This document shows positions 12,025-23,001 of a DNA stretch of 64,000 bases, one piece after another (position 1 is the first letter of the stretch; every line of letters begins with the position of its first letter). Source of the DNA: Quillaja saponaria (taxonomy: Eukaryota; Streptophyta; Magnoliopsida; Fabales; Quillajaceae); NCBI GenBank assembly GCA_029379385.1, contig CM055618.1:4226134-4290133 (forward strand). Direction: 5' to 3'. The notes below the pieces were generated by a model. The model had not been told where the DNA came from and ran no database searches. It saw nothing but the letters and a program-made list of their open reading frames with translations. The position numbers were made by a program, and so were the translations under genes.

Positions 12025-12275
12025 ATTCAAACCTACCCACAATTAAAATTCCCTCTAAATTATTAAGTCACAGGTTAAGAACATGTTGCTTCCCATTATT
12101 GTGGCATAATTGACATTTTATTCACCTAGTCACAATGAATTACGTACAAATATTCTAAGACGTATGCTCAATTATCGGGTTATAACAATTCAAACCTACC
12201 CACAATTAAAATTCCCTCTAAATTATTAAGTCACATATTAAGAACATGTTGCTTCCCATTATTGTGGCATAATTG
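11950..12275. repeat. 163-bp tandem duplication spanning an LTR end
   Basis: Copy 1 (11950-12112) and copy 2 (12113-12275) start CATTTTATTCACCTAG and end CATAATTGA, with a handful of mismatches. Each contains the last 75 bp or so of a family-1 LTR plus the same flanking sequence, so the duplication arose after the LTR inserted. Confidence 0.93.
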
Positions 12276-12747
12276 AAGTTCAATTTACTTCTATTTGTTT
12301 GACCCCTGTCAAGGTAGTCGTACATTGAACTCAATTATGCAATAGAATATATATGATATATTAGAATAATGGTTAAGACTTAATTAAAAACAATAGTCGT
12401 TGGCCTATGGCTATCATGTTTTTTAAGGCCATGCTTAGGTATCAATTTAAATCGATTAAATGACAAGGCAATGTCAACTTAAGGAACTAGGAATTTACAT
12501 AAGATGTAAACAATAGTTATTCGGTTATTTAAGATTGTTTTGGTTTATTGAAAGATCAAAACAAAATTAAATAATATCACACCCCAACTATGAATATTAT
12601 GAGATGACATTACAAATCTAATATAGATGGTCATTAGATATGATAAAATAGTAGGAGCAATCAAATTAAACAAAGACCTTTTAATTTCTTAAATGCATTT
12701 AATAAATATTAACACCTGCTTTCTATCTTTATATCTAGATTGTTAAA
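12276..12747 (+). other. Copia #2 leader / possible 5' LTR remnant
   Basis: Non-coding AT-rich DNA just upstream of a copia gag start on the plus strand. By position it should be the 5' LTR and untranslated leader. I could not identify LTR termini or a PBS. Confidence 0.4.
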
Positions 12748-13026
12748 ATGACAAATAATTTTTCACTTAGATCAATATTAGAATCCAACAAGTTGACTAC
12801 TCTAACTATTTAGACTAGTACCGCAATCTCAAAATTGTTTTGAGAGAAGAAAAGATTTTATATGTCCTAGAGGGTCTATCCCTTAGGCTTCAGTTGAAGG
12901 TGTGCTTGATTATGAGGAATTTGATTTCAATAATCATTAGAAGCACCTGGATGATGACGAACAAGAAATATGTGTAATGTCGAGTTCTATGTCACAAGAG
13001 CTTCAAAGGAAGCATGAGAACATGGA
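12748..13026 (+). pseudogene. Copia #2 gag, first part
   Basis: The start codon at 12748 opens MTNNFSLRSILESNKLT, the typical N-terminus of plant copia Gag. After a frame change the sequence reads YRNLKIVLREEKILYVLEG. After another it reads GVLDYEEFDFNNH, HLDDDEQEICVMSSSMS and QELQRKHENMD. Solo LTR copy C interrupts at 13027 and the frame resumes at 14842. The Gag packages element RNA. It lies head-to-head with copia #1 (gag ends facing each other). Confidence 0.85.
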
Positions 13027-14841
13027 TGTCATGTCCCTCACGGAGACATGACTGGCTGGAGGGTTGGATAACCAAACCTCCGTAACCCTGACTTCAAAAC
13101 AAAGTAACAATCATGACACTTGTTGAAATTTATATAACACACCACAAAATACAACCTATGTGTTCCTAATTCTACACGACTACACAGGAACAAATATATA
13201 GACTATAACAGTATACAAAATTAGACATTTCCACCATTTTAGTGTGACTGCAAACCTTCATCCTTAGTTAATTGAACATAACTTTCTCTAGGAAAAACGA
13301 AATCCGATTCCGTTTGTTGGGTTTATTAATAGACAAACATATCTATCTTTATTGTTTAGAAAATTTTCCTAGGAATATGTCATTAAGCCACTCAATTTCT
13401 TACTTGAACCAAAAACCGGGCAGTACAAATCCTGCATTACCTGGCCGGAGTCTAACAGCTATAAATAACAACATACTTGGAATAAGACTACTGAAATTTT
13501 GCAGACAACATGTCAAGACTATAAGCTACATTTTATCTTTTGAAATTAATTTAATTCAGTCCCGAAGACACTCGAAATACCAAATTTATGTTACTCACGA
13601 AATCTGTCTACCTGCACCCCTTCAAAACTACTTAACTCCTATTTTCCACCATTTTCAAGCTCCAAATCATACTCCTCACTTCAACACTAATTCACTATCA
13701 TTACTCTTAATCCAATTAAATTCAAGATTGTATTAGTGATTTAGAATTAATCAAGAACTTATATTTCACTTTAAACACTTCCTCTAATTCATAAGCCATT
13801 TCATCTTCAAACTATAATTTTATAGCAAGAAAATTCCTGCACGTATCTACTCTTGATGCTAAGGCACTTAAACGCCAACCTATCTTCCTCCTAATGATTT
13901 TTGCTAGTCGACCATAAGAGAAGAAAAAACGTCCAAGCTACTGTTGGCTTTCTTAATCCACTACAAGAAGTTGGGAATAAAGAAAACAGAGTGTGGTCTG
14001 CCTTTACCTATCACTTGCTGCAGCAAACACGTACTGCATCCCACCAAAACTCCAAGGTCATGGCAGATTTCAAAGCTCACAAGTCTGCTGCCTCAATTTT
14101 TTGTCCATAACTATTGTCTCCCTCCTTAGATCTGCAAATCACACGCCAATATCTAAGACCCATACCCAGCTAGGCTCACATGAAGGTAAAGGAAACAAAA
14201 AGCTGAAAATGCAAGAAACCTCCATGGCTGCTAGAAAGTCCCCACGGCCTACGAGAGGGAAAACTTACGGCCAACTAAAAGGAACAATTGAAAGAAGCAG
14301 GAGCAGGGCACGGCTACAGGAAAAATTCCTCACAACAAGAACAGGGGAATGGACACCAAGCAAAGGAAATTCATGGCAGCAGCTGGACCCATACAATCCA
14401 AGTAATTCTAGACTAACTATGACAAGCAAAACAAGGAAAAGGAAGGAGAGTAGCAGCTTCGGTCCATCAAGAAGAATACATAAATTTCTAGAACACAAGG
14501 AGGAAAGCAAATGAGTCGGTCAACATAGAAGAAAAAGGAGAAAATAAATAATAATAAAAAAAAAAACATGGTCTAAGTCACCATAAAAATTGTGGTGTAT
14601 GTTTATTCTTTTATTTACAAGTTTGTCACATCCATAAAATTTATATATGTAAATTTTAACTTATTCTGTCCACCCCTAATATAAAAATTCATTTTTCCTA
14701 CTCACGTATGTATACATATATGTATAATATACATAAGTATTTATTTATTTTGCTTCCACTTCGCATAAAATTTTATCCACCTATTTACACAAGTTACGTA
14801 CAAATCTCTTAAAATGTAAAGTAAGATATAGGGTTATAACA
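13027..14841 (-). mobile_element. Solo LTR, family 1, copy C (TSD ATGGA)
   Basis: An 1,815-bp repeat from TGTCATGTCCC to ATAGGGTTATAACA. ATGGA occurs at 13022-13026 and at 14842-14846, and copia gag reads through once the LTR is removed. It is shorter than copies A and B because of internal deletions; for example, sequence matching 5159-5270 of copy A sits close to its left end (13262-13375). Open frames inside (13272-13736, 13993-14514) have no recognisable product. Confidence 0.92.
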
Positions 14842-15205
14842 ATGGATGCCCGCACGATTATTATGCACTTGTAAGAGTTGTATGATAAGCAACACAGAGC
14901 CGAAAGATTTGAGGCATCCAAGGAATTGTTCTGCTGTAAGATGGCATAATGTTCTTCAATAAATATTCATGTATTGAAGATGATTGTGTACATTGAAAGA
15001 TTGTCCCAATTAGGATTTGTCATGGATTGTGAACTTTCAGTTGATTTGATCTTACAGTCTTTGCCCAAGTCGATTTCACAGTTTGTATGAACTACAACAT
15101 GTTGAAAATTGTGGAGGGCAATATCAAGAAAGATAAAGCCAAAGTGATGCTGATAAGTGATTCTTCTAAACCCAATACAAAGGGTAAGAAGGAAAAAGTC
15201 TAAGG
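14842..15205 (+). pseudogene. Copia #2 gag, second part
   Basis: Resumes after the target duplication: ELYDKQHRAERFEASKELF, then HVLKMIVYIERLSQLGFVMD, ELSVDLILQSLPKSISQFV and NYNMLKIVEG. These match the central UBN2-type Gag domain of plant copia elements. It ends around 15205 in a Lys-rich stretch, short of the zinc knuckle, and no pol follows. Confidence 0.9.
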
Positions 15206-16765
15206 GCTAGTTTCGTACACATGAATGATTTTTGTGGAATTAGAATGAGAATGAAATGCATGTGAAATAGAATGATTATTTCCATTCTATTATTTGGTAA
15301 TGTCGGTGGGAAATATTTACTTTCTATGTAGTTTTTAGATATGAAACAATATAAAATTATGCTAAAATGATAAAAATATCTCTCAATAGATAAAGTAATA
15401 AAAATGTAATATAATTTATTATATATATATATTTCTTAATTTTTTTAAATGTTTATATTATTTATTTATTATTAATTAATTAATTATTATTATTGCTTTT
15501 ATACAATTTATTTTCTTTTATCATTCAAAGAGAGAGTCATTTACTTTTGAGTGAATGTTGTTGGTAAAGTAATCACTTTTATTTTATACTTTTTATTGCT
15601 AAAATTTATTAACGTACTTATTGCAACCCTCAAATTGTATATGCACAATAAATTAAAGCACTTTTAAGAATGAAATGGGATTTCTTGGACCTTTAGCCAA
15701 AACAAGCACAAGCTAAAAACTTATATTGTTATGATAGTATGACATATTGTCAGTACACTGGATTTTATTTTTCCCAGGAAAGCAATCTATGCAATAGACA
15801 TCCAATATGTTTTGGATAATGTCAATTGACTATGTTCAATATGTTGTTGCTCCTGTCTAGCAGTAACTGTCATGCTATTGTTGGAAGTTTAATTATATAT
15901 ATTCACTAGTTGATAGTTAACTACAACTTTTAAATAGAGATAGGTGAAAGCATCATTCAAGATGTGAATTGGGGTATTCATGGTAAATACAGGTCACTCA
16001 AAGACTTGTTCCATAAAGCACCAAGTACTGTGATCCTAATAGAAATCATACTTAGCTAATACTTTTTGTTCTTTTACTCATTTACACGCATGCTCAACAT
16101 TCAATAACTAGCTAGCCTAGTTAGATATAGTACTTTGGAACAAAATAAAGTAAGTACTTTGAACAATTGTCAATTTTGTTGTAAACACTAAACAATTTAT
16201 TTTGAGTTCTTACTTCTTTTTGACATTTAAGTTATTAGATAACATTCCCCTCGTCTTAATTGTTTTTAGCAAGTGGTTCTCTAGAATTCCCTGACGTGCT
16301 TGAATTCCAGTTCGTGACACATCATTAATTTAGTTTCTACCCCGTACTAGGTTTATACTTCATTTATAAATAATAAATCTTAATAGGAGTGATTTGCATT
16401 CATTAAGTATTTCATGATCTAACATGTTGAGCTTCAGAGTCATAAAACCAAATTATTATGTAAAGGTTGATAGTACTATTAAGGATTGAATTCATAAACA
16501 ATTAAGGATCCTTTCCTTTATTTGACTCTTACCCCTTTCTCATGAAACCAAATTTTTAACTTGCTAGATTCATTTTAAGTCATCACAACATACTTGCAAC
16601 ATTCCCATCTTATTTGTCCAAATCCTATCATATTAGTGATTTTACTAAGTAATAGTCTAGAATCTGAATAAATATGTAAAATAACTTATTACACTAACTT
16701 ATGAATCATGTGAGTACGAATTACACAAGTTCAAATTTAGAATAGTAATTTATTTGTAGTTCTTA
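15206..16765. other. AT-rich DNA, nothing assignable
   Basis: No coding frame or family match recognised. 15310-15500 is very AT-rich with short TTA/TTAA runs. The first bases (GGGCTAGTTTCGTAC) resemble a MITE end, but no matching inverted end was found. EPRV segment A begins near 16766. Confidence 0.5.
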
Positions 16766-17757
16766 TAAGTTCAAATTGAAAGAGTAAAAACTGTTAACTC
16801 TTCATCAAAAGAACCAACTATTGCTTAATTAAAATCAAAAATTAATGAAATTAAGGAAGAAGTAAAAACTCTAAAATAGAAAGTTTCTATTCTAGAAGAA
16901 TTGGATGAAGATCAGTTCCAAGACCTTTTTTAGGAAGCATCAAAAGAAACAAAAAATTCAGAACTTGAGAATAAAGGGAAAAGTATAATGATACAAGAAC
17001 CCGAGGAAGGCCTAGCTCAGGGAGTAATTTTAGGAAACCATTTTTTACATATGTTATTCCCCATTTCCAAGATAGATGAATTAGGGGTAGAAACTACAAT
17101 AAAGGGTAGACAAATTAAATTTGAATTTGTTGAAGAACCTCGAATTTATGAAATCAATCTTATGAAAGATACTATTAGAAGAAAAGAAAATTTTCTTATG
17201 TCTCTAAAGGAAGAGATAGAATATAAGAGAATTGAGCAACAATTGAAATCCTCTAAGCTTCAAGATGAAATTAATAAATTTCAACATAAAATTGAACAAA
17301 CGATCTGTGCTGAGATTCCTAATGCCTTTTGGAATAGGAAACAACATATTATAGAATTGCCTTATGAACCAGATTTCTCTGAGAAACAAATTCCTACCAA
17401 GGCTAGACTTAGAAATCTGTAAGGCAGAGATAGAAGAATTACTAAAAAAATGATTAATTAGAAAAAGCATTTTATATAGAAAATGCAGCAAAATTAGAGA
17501 GAGGAGTCCCGAGGTTAGTAATTAATTACAAACCTTTGAATAAAGCTTTAAGATGGATTAGATATCCAATTCCTAATATCTGATCAGGATATTGGCAAAT
17601 TCAAATAACTGAACAAGATATGTACAAAACTGCCTTTACTGTACTTTTTAGGCATTATGAAAGGAATGTTATGCTATTTGGATTAAAAAATGCTCCATCT
17701 GAATTTCAAAATATTATGAATGATATTTTTAATTCTTATCATGAATTTATAATTGTG
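16766..17757 (+). mobile_element. Endogenous pararetrovirus segment A (pol part)
   Basis: Partial copy of the same EPRV as segments B, C and D. It begins in the charged linker upstream of the protease (matching about 40265 in B). It jumps from the GSIMIQEPEEG-like region straight to the GNHFLHMLFPISK region, so the protease active site is missing. It continues into RT: ERIEQQLKSSKLQDEINKFQ, then SGYWQIQ and NVMLFGLKNAPSEFQNIMND. Several small deletions mark the RT. Homology stops at HEFIIV, just before the catalytic YIDD box, so this copy lacks the RT active site. Family placement rests on RT and protease-flanking similarity to Caulimoviridae; the genus is unresolved. Confidence 0.85.
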
Positions 17758-18834
17758 GGTAATTTTTCCTTGATATTATTTTTAGAGAAAGGAAAGGAAT
17801 ATAAAATAGTATGAAATTAATTATTTTATTAGTGTGAGAATATTAATTATTGAGAAAAACTATCCGTACGTGAATAGTTCTAATTTTTAAGGAAATAGGG
17901 ATAAATTGAGGAAAATAGGTATAAGTGAATTAATTGGGGATTAAATTATTTTAAGGTTAAATTGAGATAATTTGTATTTTAGGAATGATACTATGAATTA
18001 TTATAGTTTAGAAATTAATAAGAAAAATTCATAAAATACAAATTTGGGAGAAAAAGGATGAAATTGAAAGGTGATAACTTAAGGACTAAATTGAAAAGGA
18101 AGAAAACCCTAGCAATGCAAGCATCTACGGTTTGCAGCAAATCAGGGATTTCTTACTGGATAGTGTGTTCTCTTTCCTATCAATCTACCATTAGACTAAA
18201 TATATGTTTGGCAAGAAAGAAAATTGGCCATAGCTACAAAAAAGTGAGAAACTGTGAAGAAAATATATTTTCTGACAAACTAAGCGGCGGATTGAGCTGA
18301 AACTTTGGGGAATTGATGGCGAGGAATCTGAATTTGGGCTTGCATGTAAGATCAAAGCTTGGAAAGGAGGAGTTTCTAGCTTGGCTGAGAGGGTTGGAGA
18401 GAGAAAGGTAAGGTACTTTTGATGTTTTAAGATTTTCTTGGGAATTTGATGGAATTGTGGGAATTATGTGATGATGTTGTGTTAATTTGTGTTGCAATTG
18501 ATGAATTTCGGGGTGGAAATCAGAGGAGGCCTAGAGGAGTTTTAGTGTTGCTGTGGGAATTCAAGGCACCCTTGAGGAAATTTGTACCCTAGGCTTTGAA
18601 TATGTGACCCGAACTTGACTAATGGACTCGAATTGTGATTTGGACTAGAGAACTGTAGTAGACTATGGACTTAATGGATTGTGTGTGTATGTTTCGAATT
18701 TTGGACTTTTGGGATTCAAGACTTAGACTTGGACCTTGATGAGGAGGATTGAATTCGGTGATTGATTTTGGCATATAGCAATATAGTTAGATATATATGT
18801 GCATCGTGTATAAATGTGTATTTCTTGGTGTGTG
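17758..18834. other. Unclassified repeat-like DNA
   Basis: Starts where EPRV segment A is cut. It has the look of a plant LTR (short A/T-rich blocks, GGATTTCTTACTGG, purine-rich 18350-18410), but no termini, PBS or partner copy were found in the window. The small frames 18058-18300 (+) and 18234-18497 (-) have no recognisable product. Confidence 0.4.
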
Positions 18835-19374
18835 TGTGTTGTTGTTGATGAACTCATGCAAATTAACTTAAGCTTAAAGTGGAGATAAACCTAGAATTAT
18901 AGCTTCCCTTAACAATTCATTTGAATTAATATGTCTTGCTTAGTTTGGTTACATGAGGTATAGAGGCATGTTCATATCCATAAATAAAATCATATCAAGC
19001 TACATGTTAAGTTCCAGTTGCAATTCTAGAAAGGAAATTACTTTGTGCTACTTAGTGTAAACATGGAATTGATTAAAGTAAACATCAAAAAATACAAGAA
19101 AAGTAAAGAAGGAGTAGAATTAGAGGAACTTATGAAGGTCATCAATCTTCAAGATTCAATGATCCTTTCTCCTCTTCCTTCCTTCCACCCTTGACAAGCT
19201 CTTAATGTCTTGAAAAACTTAGATAACTTGTTGTTTTGAATCACCAAGCCATTGCTTCTTTTATAGGCTTTAAAGCCCTTAATTTGACTTCAATTCAAAT
19301 TGTTTATTCGTTTAGTGCCCCGACCATGCAATCAGCTAAGAAATTCAACGAAACTAGGTGAGTTAGAACCTAAG
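18835..19374 (-). mobile_element. Athila/Tat-like LTR fragment, left part
   Basis: Reverse-complement relative of LTR sequence at 31200-31500, 33900-34290 and 53450-53800. The shared block carries a TAAACATGGAATTG / CTACTTAGTG phrase and the TTCTTTTATAGGC stretch on this strand. The right part of the same LTR resumes after the gypsy insertion and ends at about 22429 with the TGATAAG-type terminus read on the minus strand. Confidence 0.65.
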
Positions 19375-19728
19375 TGTCACGGGCCGACTTTGTTAGCACA
19401 CAAAGACGCCTATGTAGCACTTGCTAACTCCTTGTGGGTAGCAAGTCAGCTTCTTTAATGCCCCTCGGGTGTCAACCCGCAAGGCTAGGGCACAACGATG
19501 TAAGTAAAATGTAGCAAGAAAGCAAATACAATATTTTTTGCAAGAAAAGGCTTCAACTTCTCATTAATTGAAAAACGATCAAATTACAATGCTAGCAAAA
19601 TGTAAACGACATGTCCTCAACATGGCTACGACCTGGGCAAATGGTTTGGTGTAGGGGGAGTTACAAGCAACACCAAGGCCTTTGACACTCATTCGACAAG
19701 CTCGTGTACAACTTTGAATTTTCTCACA
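19375..19728 (-). repeat. 3' LTR of the deleted gypsy element
   Basis: Begins TGTCACGGGCCGAC and ends TTTTCTCACA on the plus strand, so TGTGAGAAAA starts it on the coding strand. No polypurine tract precedes it on the coding strand; the neighbouring internal sequence is the decayed protease/RT linker. Confidence 0.9.
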
Positions 19729-20393
19729 TTCTATAGTTTAGTTTAGTCATATTCCTTCAAAACTCCCTGTATGGTTGGCAACACTGGCTCTCCATCCCCT
19801 TGATCCTCAGTAACCAAGAGTACTGCCACAAAAGTAGGTTCACGTCATTTCACGCCCTTCTTAAACTGAAGAGCCAACAGATGCTTGGTCTCACCAAGTT
19901 GTTTGATCACTGTTGGCACCATGGCTGGCTGCTCTTCTATTATCATAAGAGAACTGGCAGCAGGGATTGGAATTGCTTTATGAGTCAGCATGAACTCCAT
20001 TCCGAGGACAACATCAAAGTCATCAATCTTAGCTAACACAAAACCGACACGCCATTCCCATGTCCTAAGCTTTATAGACACGGCTTGCCCCATAGTAGGC
20101 AATGATTTAGAATTCACAACTTTCATTCGGCCTGAGCCCTTCTCCAACTTCTTGGCCTCCGTTTCAAAAACAAAGTTATGGGTAGCCCCAATGTCTAGCA
20201 TGACACTCGTAGCCGACTTCCCACTAAGATGGCCCTTTACAAACATGAGACCCTTATCCCCACTCTTCTTAGAACTCTCAGCATGCTTCTTAAGTGCCCC
20301 AATAAACCTTAATGCTCCCATCCTGGGCTGATCTTCATCAAACCCATCCTCATCAGCAAGACTTTGAGGTGCTTTACGAACCGAAGCTTGCAA
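19729..20393 (-). pseudogene. Gypsy retropepsin-like protease
   Basis: The minus-strand frame 19845-20393 reads SATSVMLDIGATHNFVFETE, the retroviral aspartic protease motif with D-I-G in place of D-T/S-G. KLEKGSGRMKVVNSK and DDFDVVLGMEFM, the second conserved block of gypsy proteases, follow. The substitution next to the catalytic Asp may itself abolish activity. Beyond 19845 the phrase VLPTIQGVLKEYD marks the start of the RT linker before the LTR cuts in. Confidence 0.9.
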
Positions 20394-20399
20394 AACATT

Positions 20400-21602
20400 G
20401 AGTGCAGTTTTCTATGGACACTCTGCAACTCTATGTGGTCCATTACACAAGTAGCAAGAGATTGTCTTTGGTTTGGAGGTTGAGATAGACCCTTATGACG
20501 ACTGTGGACTGTTAGTGAGGTAGGAAGGTTTCTTCTAATCCCCTCCCCCCACTCTTGCTCTTTCCTGGCTTGCCAAACTATTTGCCACTGCCTCCACTAG
20601 AAGATTGTTATGGTTTCTTACTAGTAGAGCTTTCAAGAGCGTAATCTGTCAAGCGTTCGGCTGCTGCCTGAGCTATGGCCAAATCCTGGACCCGCTGTCG
20701 TTGAAGTTTGGCCCTCACCCATGGCTTTAACCGTTTCAAGGAAATAGAACATCTTATCCTTCTCTAACATGTCACAAATGTCTAACATCAACCCTGCAAA
20801 TTTCTTCACATACTCACGGATAGTCCCCATTTATTTCAACTCCCTTAAGTTGTGCCAAGTGATGTACTCAACGTTCTCTGGAAAGAATTGGGCCTTCAAT
20901 TTTCATCTCAAATCTTCCCAGGTGTCAATTACATACCTACCATCTTGTATGTCAACATACTTTGTCCTCCACCATAGTTTCACATCTTCAGAAAGGTACA
21001 TAGTAGCTGTTGTCACCTTTTTTTCTTTCGAATCCATTCTCACTACTCGAAAGTACTGTTCCAAGTCAAATAGAAAGTTTTCCAACTCCTTTGCATATTG
21101 TGCTCCTCCAAAAGTGGAGGTTCAGGAACTTTCATTCGATGTTGCCCCACACCCTCAGCATATGGGTTGTGGTTGTCATTACCCACTGCTCTTATGGTGA
21201 TGTTGACCTTGGTGTTCAACTCACCAAGTTTATCTTTCATGATGGCCATATCATCCAAAAATTCACCACACATAGTTTGGACTGCGCCTTCCAGTTGTGC
21301 TTGGGCTTGGTCGATACTACTAACTCGCTCCTTGAGCCCAGCAGCATTGTCACCTGTGCCTTGGACATTCTTATTCCTCTCGAGTGCCCATACATGGCTG
21401 ATAAGCCCTTCAAAGGTAGTCACCCTTTTAATCAATCTAGGTATGTCAAACTCTTTCAACGATGCCCGTATCTCTATCGTGGAGTCAGACACTCCAGCAA
21501 GCTCTCCCAGCTGCAAGTCAATCCAATCAAACTTTTGTTGATTCATCATGCCCTTCATCATGACAACAACCAACTGTTAATTCCTCAGCGGTTCGAAACG
21601 TA
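20400..21602 (-). pseudogene. Gypsy gag remnant
   Basis: Read right to left. The N-terminal block (21043-21573) has a coiled-coil-like stretch and GVGQHRMKVPEPPL. The central block (20903-21085) has MENFLFDLEQYFRVVRMD and DVKLWWRTKY, the core of the Retrotrans_gag domain. A further block (20633-20830) has MGTIREYVKKFAGLMLDI. Frameshifts separate the blocks. The region that should hold the zinc knuckle (20400-20480) shows only decayed Cys/His codons. Confidence 0.9.
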
Positions 21603-21616
21603 GCTCTGATACCAAC
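21603..21616 (-). promoter_or_regulatory. Primer binding site (initiator tRNA-Met)
   Basis: GCTCTGATACCA on the plus strand is TGGTATCAGAGC on the coding strand, complementary to the 3' end of initiator tRNA-Met. It starts two bases inside the 5' LTR, as expected for minus-strand priming. Confidence 0.93.
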
Positions 21617-21969
21617 TGTCATGGGCCGACTTTGCTAGCACACAAAGACGCCTATGTAGCACTTGCTAACCCTTCGTGGGTAGCAAGTTAGCTTCTCCAA
21701 TGCCCTTTAGGTGTTAACCTGCAAGGCTAGGGTGCAACGTGTAAGCAAAATGTAGCAAGAAAGCAAATACAACACTGTTTGCAAGAAAAAGCTTCAACTT
21801 CTCATTAATTGAAAAAATGATCAAATTACAATGCTAGCAAAATGCAAATGACATGTCCTCAACATGGCTACGACATGGGCAAATGGCTTGGTGTAGGGGG
21901 AGTTACAAGCAATACAAGGCCTTTGACACTCATCCAACAAGCTCGTATACAACTTTAAATTTTCTCACA
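21617..21969 (-). repeat. 5' LTR of the deleted gypsy element
   Basis: Pairs with 19375-19728. The outer side (21970-22000) is a PPT-like tract, GGGGGGAGGGGGTGTAA on the coding strand, just before TGTGAG. That is where a PPT would precede a 3' LTR, so this LTR may once have been shared by two tandem elements. Confidence 0.9.
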
Positions 21970-21973
21970 TTAC

Positions 21974-21998
21974 ACCCCCTCCCCCCCCCCCCCCCCAC
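21974..21998 (-). repeat. Expanded C/G tract, probable polypurine tract
   Basis: ACCCCCT followed by about 17 C on the plus strand. On the coding strand of the adjacent LTR it reads as a long G run plus AGGGGGTGTAA directly before the LTR start. Confidence 0.7.
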
Positions 21999-22084
21999 AA
22001 TGGTGCCCATCACAAGGCAAGCGGCCATGTGTGACATACACTGGACAAGCTTGGATTGTGACACTTGGGCATTGCAATGATCCT
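21999..22084 (-). other. Probable gypsy 3' internal remnant outside the LTR
   Basis: A short stretch between the PPT-like tract and the Athila LTR. Read on the minus strand it ends GGGCACCATTGTGGGG, which I associate with chromovirus sequence just upstream of a PPT. It would be the tail of a second tandem copy. Confidence 0.45.
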
Positions 22085-22429
22085 TTTTGAGCGCCTAGGC
22101 ACCTTGATCACTGCCTTTGGTGCCTAGGTGCCAGGCCTTCTGATAGTAACATACTGTCTTTTGTTTTTGCACGAATTCTTGTCTAATTTGACTTCCAAAA
22201 GGACTTCTTGTATTAAACCTTCAAAACAAAAAAAACTAAGTTGAGATTGATTAGAACTCCTATGTAAAACCTAAATCCTACCCAAATCACCTAGGATTCA
22301 ACATCCTATTACGATAAAGACTCAACTAGAAATTAAACTAAAACTAAGTAAAATCAACCTAAAACTCAAGAACAGAGTCAATAATAGTAATTAAGAGGAT
22401 GTGTAATAAGTATATTTCAAAGACTTATC
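22085..22429 (-). mobile_element. Athila/Tat-like LTR fragment, right part
   Basis: Matches 56250-56601 (same strand) block by block: GCGCCTAGGCACC, TAAACCTTCAAAACA, AGGATTCAACA, GACTCAACTA and GGATGTGTAATAAG, ending GACTTATC. On the minus strand that end is the LTR start GATAAG. The rest of this LTR is at 18835-19374. Confidence 0.75.
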
Positions 22430-23001
22430 TGTAATACCCCAAAATTTCAAATTGTTGTATGAATGCATATTTATATGTCTTTGCACTTGTATTTGTTGGT
22501 GTGCTTGAATTGTCTAAATGTTATGAAGCAATGATTCAATTGTGAATAAATTTAGAGTTATACTAATAAATTATGTAGTTAAGTGCATGGAAATAACTCT
22601 AGTAATGTTTTTGTGCTATTTGTTTGTAAGAATTGCAACTTATTTCGTTAATTGCAAGCACGAAGTGAGAACACATGAAAACTTTGATGCTAACATAAAA
22701 CTGTTCAATTAAATTGACCTTTGTTCACTTAGATACTTTTATCTTTTCACAAAAATGTCTCAATGTAATTTTGATTGATGTTTTAGAAAATAGACTTGTG
22801 TAGCTTTAAAATAACATAGGTTTTGTAATATTTGGATTAGTAGATTAGTCCACGCAATTCATTTAGTGTTAGGTTAAAATCTTGGAAAGCCAAGAGTCTA
22901 GTATATTGACCTTTTAGTGATTCAACTGGCATAAATTAAGTTAAACAAATCCAAATAACAATTCATTTATGGGATAAATTATTAGATACTTGTAGCTTTC
23001 T
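22430..23001 (+). mobile_element. Chromovirus LTR (TGTAATACC type), truncated
   Basis: Starts TGTAATACCCC and aligns along its length with 28743-29257, ending in the shared phrase TGTAGCTTTCT. It is cut there by the polypurine tract of a minus-strand element. Confidence 0.8.

Larger units (their letters stand above)
19375..21969 (-). mobile_element. Internally deleted Ty3/gypsy element with both LTRs
   Basis: Two direct repeats of about 354 bp (19375-19728 and 21617-21969) enclose 1,888 bp. On the minus strand the order is LTR, PBS, gag, protease, start of the RT linker, LTR. RT, RNase H and integrase are absent. The two LTRs differ at roughly 30-35 sites by my hand alignment, mostly C/T and G/A transitions, so the insertion is old. 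Flanking pentamers (CTAAG left, TTACA right) do not match. It sits inside an Athila-like LTR. It could be a non-autonomous gag-only element or a deletion derivative; the abrupt end in the protease-RT linker favours the latter. Confidence 0.85.

Noticed and set aside
13993..14514. 173-codon plus-strand open frame
   Set aside because: It lies inside solo LTR copy C with three overlapping alternatives; no recognisable protein features.
15206..15330. Possible MITE end (GGGCTAGTTTCGTAC, then AATGAGAATGAAATG)
   Set aside because: No matching inverted end or target duplication was found in the following sequence.
19370..21974. Target duplication around the internally deleted gypsy element
   Set aside because: CTAAG on the left does not match TTACA on the right.
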